Source of the DNA: Canna indica
Lineage: Eukaryota; Streptophyta; Magnoliopsida; Zingiberales; Cannaceae
DNA length: 64,000 nt
Assembly: GCA_034359265.1 (NCBI GenBank)
Contig: CP136891.1
Span: 46,492,001-46,556,000, forward strand
Reading direction: 5' to 3'
Under the pieces are notes generated by a model, which worked only from the letters and a program-made list of their open reading frames with translations, ran no database searches and was not told where the DNA came from. The translations under genes were made by a program, and so were the position numbers. Positions 60,190 through 64,000 of the stretch are shown piece after piece (positions within the stretch are counted from its first letter, which is position 1; each line of letters begins with the position of its first letter).

Positions 60190-63100
60190 ATAAATAATCG
60201 ATTTAGTCATTTTCTTCTCCACTTGTCTCTTCATCTTTACAACTATTCTCATCTTCTGCATCATCTGGTTCAACATCAACACTTTCTTCAGCTAGACCTT
60301 GTTCAACGACTAAATTTTTATCTTCAAGTGTTTGACCCACAACTTCAACTACTGGAGGATCATCCTCCTGATAAAAAATCACCTAATACAAATCTTGTAG
60401 TATCATTATCCTCTGTCATTGGATCAATCCTCAATCATGCCTTAGTCTCACACACTTCCCGCCATTCCGATCTATCTCTTCATCTTCTTGGATACTTTGC
60501 GTAATATACTTGTTGAGCTTGTGATGCCAAAATAAAAGGCTCGTTCGACGCCAACTTTGATTTAAAATTAACATCAACAAGCTTATACTTTGGATGAATT
60601 TGACTCACTCGAGATGATGTGTCAAACCAGTGACATTTGAATATCACTATTCTTTTGCACCCAACATATTGAAGCTCAAGTACTTCCTTAAGCAGTGCGT
60701 AGAAATCACAATCACAATCAATCCAAGTGGAGCATTTAACATAAACATCGACATTTATTGTCTTCTTTGTGGTTGAGTACTCCTTTGTATGAAATTTATA
60801 TCCATTCACAAAGTATCCGTTATAGCATAAGACTAGTCGTGACGGTCCACATGCTAACTCGAGTAATTTGTTGTCTATTTCTTGAATATGTTCACTCGAC
60901 CAAGTTTTGAACCAATTTGGAAATTCTATGCTACGTTTATCTTGTAATTCTTCCTCGGATATATTCAGTGTTTGTGTATGAACTTCCGTGTCAAATTTTT
61001 GAATGAAAGGATCAACCTCGGGGCAATTCATCAGTACATATAATTGTGCAAGATGGTACTCATCTTCAGTTAAATATCTCGGTGGACGTGGAGCCCAAAC
61101 CACGACTAGGAAAATAAAATATTGGTAGAAAACCTACAGCATTCACATTTCCCCATCATCATTTCGGGGAAGATGAGTCAACGTACCTTGTGTGCACATT
61201 GGACTCGAAATAGAAAGAACAGAAAGTTGATATCTCCTGAATTATATAAGCTTCACTTATTGAACCTTCCACCGCAGCTGTATTTTTTATTTTTCTTTTT
61301 AACCTCTGCATATACCTCTCGAATAAATACATCCACCGATACTGAACCGGACCACCAACTCTTGCCTTGTATGCTAAGTGAACCGGTAGATGTTCCATCG
61401 AATCAAAAAATCCAGGTGAAAATATCTGCTCTAATTTGCAAAGAATCTCTACAATATTTTTTTCAAGCTTTTCCATAACTTCGATACGGAGGGCGTTGGC
61501 CCAGATATCTCTGAAGAACAAACTAAGCTCGATTAACGGCTCCCAAATTTTGTCTGGTAAAATATCGCGGAATGCAATAGGGAGTAGTCTTTGCATGAAT
61601 ACATGACAGTCATGACTTTTCATTCCTGATATTTTACCTTCGTCTACATTGACGCATCGAGCTAAATTAGATGCATAGCCATATGATAATTTGAAATCTT
61701 TTATCCACTGGAAAATATCTTTTTGTTGTTGCTTACTGAGAACATAAGAGGCTTTTGGTTTCACTTATTTGTCGTTCACCTCCTATAGATCTAAATCTGG
61801 ACGTTTGCAATATACTTTTAAGTCAATTCTTGCCTTCACATTATCTTTTGTTTTTCTTGCAAAATCCATCACTGTATTAAAAATATTCTCAAACACATTC
61901 TTTTCAATGTGCATCACATCTAAATTATGCCGAACTAGTAATGAGCTCCAGTAAGGCAGTTCTCAGAATATATTTTTTTGACCCAATTGCGTCTTTCTCC
62001 GAAATCACTAATTATGTCAACCTCTCCGAATGTGATATCCGATAATACAAAAACCCGAGCTAATATTTGATTACCAGACAAACGTGGTGGTGGTCCGTCT
62101 TTTTCCACTCTGCCCCTGATAAATTTATCTCTATTTCTCCGGTATGGATGATCAAGTGGCAAAAATTTACGATGACAGTCAAAGTATGAAATCCTTCGTC
62201 CATGCCGAAGACTGAATACTTTTGTTCGTTCCATACAATATAGACAACCAAGCCTCCCGTATGTGCTCCAACCAGACAACATAGCATATGCCGGGAAGTC
62301 ACTAATTGTCCACAACAATGCGGCCCTTAAGTTGAAATTTCTTTTTTGATGAATATCATAAGTGATGACTCCGTCGTCCCACAAGTTCTTTAAATCGTCA
62401 ATTAATGGTCGAAGGAACACATCCAATTCTTTTCTTGGTCCCCTTGGTCCTGGTATTACCATACTAAAAAATATGAAATCATCTTTCATGCACATCGACG
62501 GCGGTAAATTGTAGACTGTGAGGAGCACCGGCCAAACAGAATATGAAGTGGATGATTGACCGAATGGATTGAACCCATCAGTACATAACTCTAGTCTGAC
62601 ATTTCTAGGATCACTTGCAAACGATGGATAGCACCGATCAAGATATTTCCATGCTTCACTGTCAAACGGATGAGTCATAACATTCGGATTACGACTCTTA
62701 GTATGTCATATCATATGTTGGGCTATTTTTTCAGACATGAACAACCGCTTCAATCTGGGAATTATTGGGAAATACCGAAGAACCTTAAACGGTATATCTT
62801 TCTGCCTACTCGAAGATTTCTCTTTGTACCATGGATGTTCACATGTTGGACATTGGGTCAAGTCTGCGTATTCACGGTAATAGAGAATGCAGTTGTTCTG
62901 ACATGAATGAATTTTCTGATACCCTAGACCAAGTCTCTTCATCATCTTTTTCGTCTTATAGAAATTGTCCTCCAGTTTGTTATCTTTAGGCAACGCTTTG
63001 TGAAAAAGCTCGGACAATCGATTATATGCTATCTCAGTTACTTTGCAGTCAGACTTAATGTTTAACATTTGAGTCATTATTGACAACTTTGAATATTCAT

Positions 63101-63653
63101 CACAGCTTTCATATAATGGTTTATCTGCAGCTTTCAGTAAATCATAAAACTGTGTTGCTTCTGGATTTGGTAACTCCATTTGAATTTTCGGTTCTACTTG
63201 TGGCTCACATTCTATATCCATTGTCACTTCAGTACTTGACGATTGACCTCCTAATTTTGTGTGAGGCATTGACAACATTTGGAATTCACGACCGCCCAGA
63301 GCATCTAAGACCATATTTCGATACGGCTGCTCAACAGATATTGTATGAGTTGCGGACGAAGACCCAATATTAGACGACTGGCCTCCTAATTCATACGATG
63401 ACATGCCTATGAATGACTCCCCGTGTGAAATCCATCGATAGTAACGATTCATGAAACCATTTCTGTATATGTGCAATGTCACTGCCTGTCGGTCTAGGAA
63501 AAATAAGTTGACACACCGACGACACAGACATCTGATTTTGTCAACATTAACAAATTACAGATTTGAATATGCGAAGTTCAAAAATTCCTGAACACCGCTC
63601 TTGAATTCTTCAAGTAAATCTCCACGGTACATCCAACTACGATCTTCCGTCAT
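60190..63653 (-). pseudogene. CACTA TNP2-type transposase, broken
   Basis: ATG at 63653-63651 opens a Transpos_assoc domain (MTEDRSWMYRGDLLEEF, then a TAA at 63557-63555, then IRCLCRRCVN and the YRWISHGE segment at about 63425). A spacer leads to zinc-ribbon-like CPTCEHPWYK (about 62830). After a TGA at 62708-62706, standing where Trp is expected, the tnp2 catalytic region follows (LELCTDGFNPFGQ, LPPSMCMKDDF, GPRGPRKELDVFLRPLIDDL, GRLGCLYC; 62678-62220). Then DUF4218 (61764-61159, with SHDCHVFMQRLLPIAFRD), a frameshift, DUF4216 (61103-60480, with FHWFDTSSR-like residues) and an acidic tail ending about 60190. At least three disablements are seen. Confidence 0.9.
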
Positions 63654-63726
63654 GATTCTGTACGTGATATATCACAGCAATTACTTCTTTAAAAATCTTT
63701 ATAGGTGGGGTGGTCCTATTCCATTC

Positions 63727-63929
63727 GGGAATCAAATTATTCTACTTGCATTTAAATATTTTTTTTAACATTCAATTTCAATCGAAATTTCGGCAGCATT
63801 TTTCTATAGTTCTCCAAGTATGCATATCATCTGGGCGCATACTTGGAGAACAAGGGATATCTGCTAGAATTTCAAACTGAAATGAATGTTAAAAAAATAT
63901 TTAACTGCAAGTAAAATAATTTTGATCCC
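63727..63929. repeat. Long inverted repeat (hairpin) upstream of the transposase ORF
   Basis: The arms 63727-63823 and 63837-63929 are near-complementary. The innermost 15 bp, GTTCTCCAAGTATGC and GCATACTTGGAGAAC, are perfect around a 13 bp loop. The outer parts pair GGGAATCAAATTATTCTACT with AGTAAAATAATTTTGATCCC. It could be a MITE nested in the CACTA leader or a regulatory foldback; no TSD was found. Confidence 0.85.
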
Positions 63930-64000
63930 AAACTGTCCGATCAAGGATAATTCAGAAATAGTAAAGAATCTATAAATTTTGTACTTCTTATAGACAACGA

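Larger units (their letters stand above)
53776..64000 (-). mobile_element. CACTA (En/Spm-type) transposon, right end beyond the window
   Basis: The plus-strand left end is CACTACTAAAAAACTAG, the superfamily terminus, preceded by TAA as possible 3 bp TSD. Subterminal repeats follow, then on the minus strand a second ORF (Transposase_24-like) and a TNP2-type transposase ORF. A 2.8 kb solo LTR interrupts it. The other terminus must lie past 64000. Stops and frameshifts in the transposase suggest an inactive copy. Confidence 0.93.

Noticed and set aside
60223..60504. Plus-strand His/Leu-rich ORF
   Set aside because: Antisense of the acidic C-terminal tail of the CACTA transposase.

Overview
This window is plant nuclear DNA, probably angiosperm. 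The evidence is intron-bearing plant gene families (a PHD-like/Myb protein and the first exon of a membrane-anchored ubiquitin-fold, MUB, gene) together with plant-type Ty3 and Ty1 LTR retrotransposons, an L1-type LINE carrying an RNase H domain, CACTA, hAT, PIF/Harbinger-like and Mutator-like elements and a Helitron. The sequence does not identify the species. No rRNA gene, tRNA gene, CRISPR array or prokaryotic operon was seen.

Layout. 1-6850: a decayed Tekay/Del-like Ty3 chromovirus whose pol is split by a fragment of a Ty1/copia LTR. 7950-11060: a badly decayed Ty1/copia element. About 11640-14234: a second Ty3 element that has lost everything from mid-RT to the last part of its 3' LTR. 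14545-21161 (minus): the only gene that looks intact, six exons encoding about 868 residues with an N-terminal proline-rich region, a central PHD-like zinc finger and a C-terminal TRF-like Myb domain. 22086 to about 33920 (minus): one LINE of about 6.4 kb carrying three nested insertions. These are a 3.2 kb Tekay-type solo LTR in ORF2, a 1.5 kb Ty1/copia solo LTR in ORF1, and a 646 bp hAT-type element in the 5' UTR. Each insertion has a recognisable target-site duplication (TSD).

33920-53775: very AT-rich DNA made largely of diverged local duplications. It contains two related hAT-type elements, a MUB exon-1 fragment with its leader, a 254 bp Mutator-like MITE with a 9 bp TSD, the helicase end of a Helitron, a foldback MITE, and a tandem duplication in which one copy carries two transposons and the other preserves both empty sites. 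53776 to the window end (minus): a CACTA element (terminal repeat, subterminal repeats, a second ORF and a TNP2-type transposase), itself interrupted by a 2.8 kb Tekay-type solo LTR with a perfect 5 bp TSD. Near the right edge is an inverted repeat of about 200 bp.

Expression and function: apart from the PHD/Myb gene, almost all recognisable coding sequence is broken transposon ORF. Many inactivating changes are C-to-T or G-to-A transitions (Trp to stop, Gln to stop), as expected for long-methylated repeats. I see no convincing new multi-gene system. The most informative structures are the nested-insertion stratigraphy, the paired filled and empty sites at 49455-52385, and the MUB fragment stranded among transposons.
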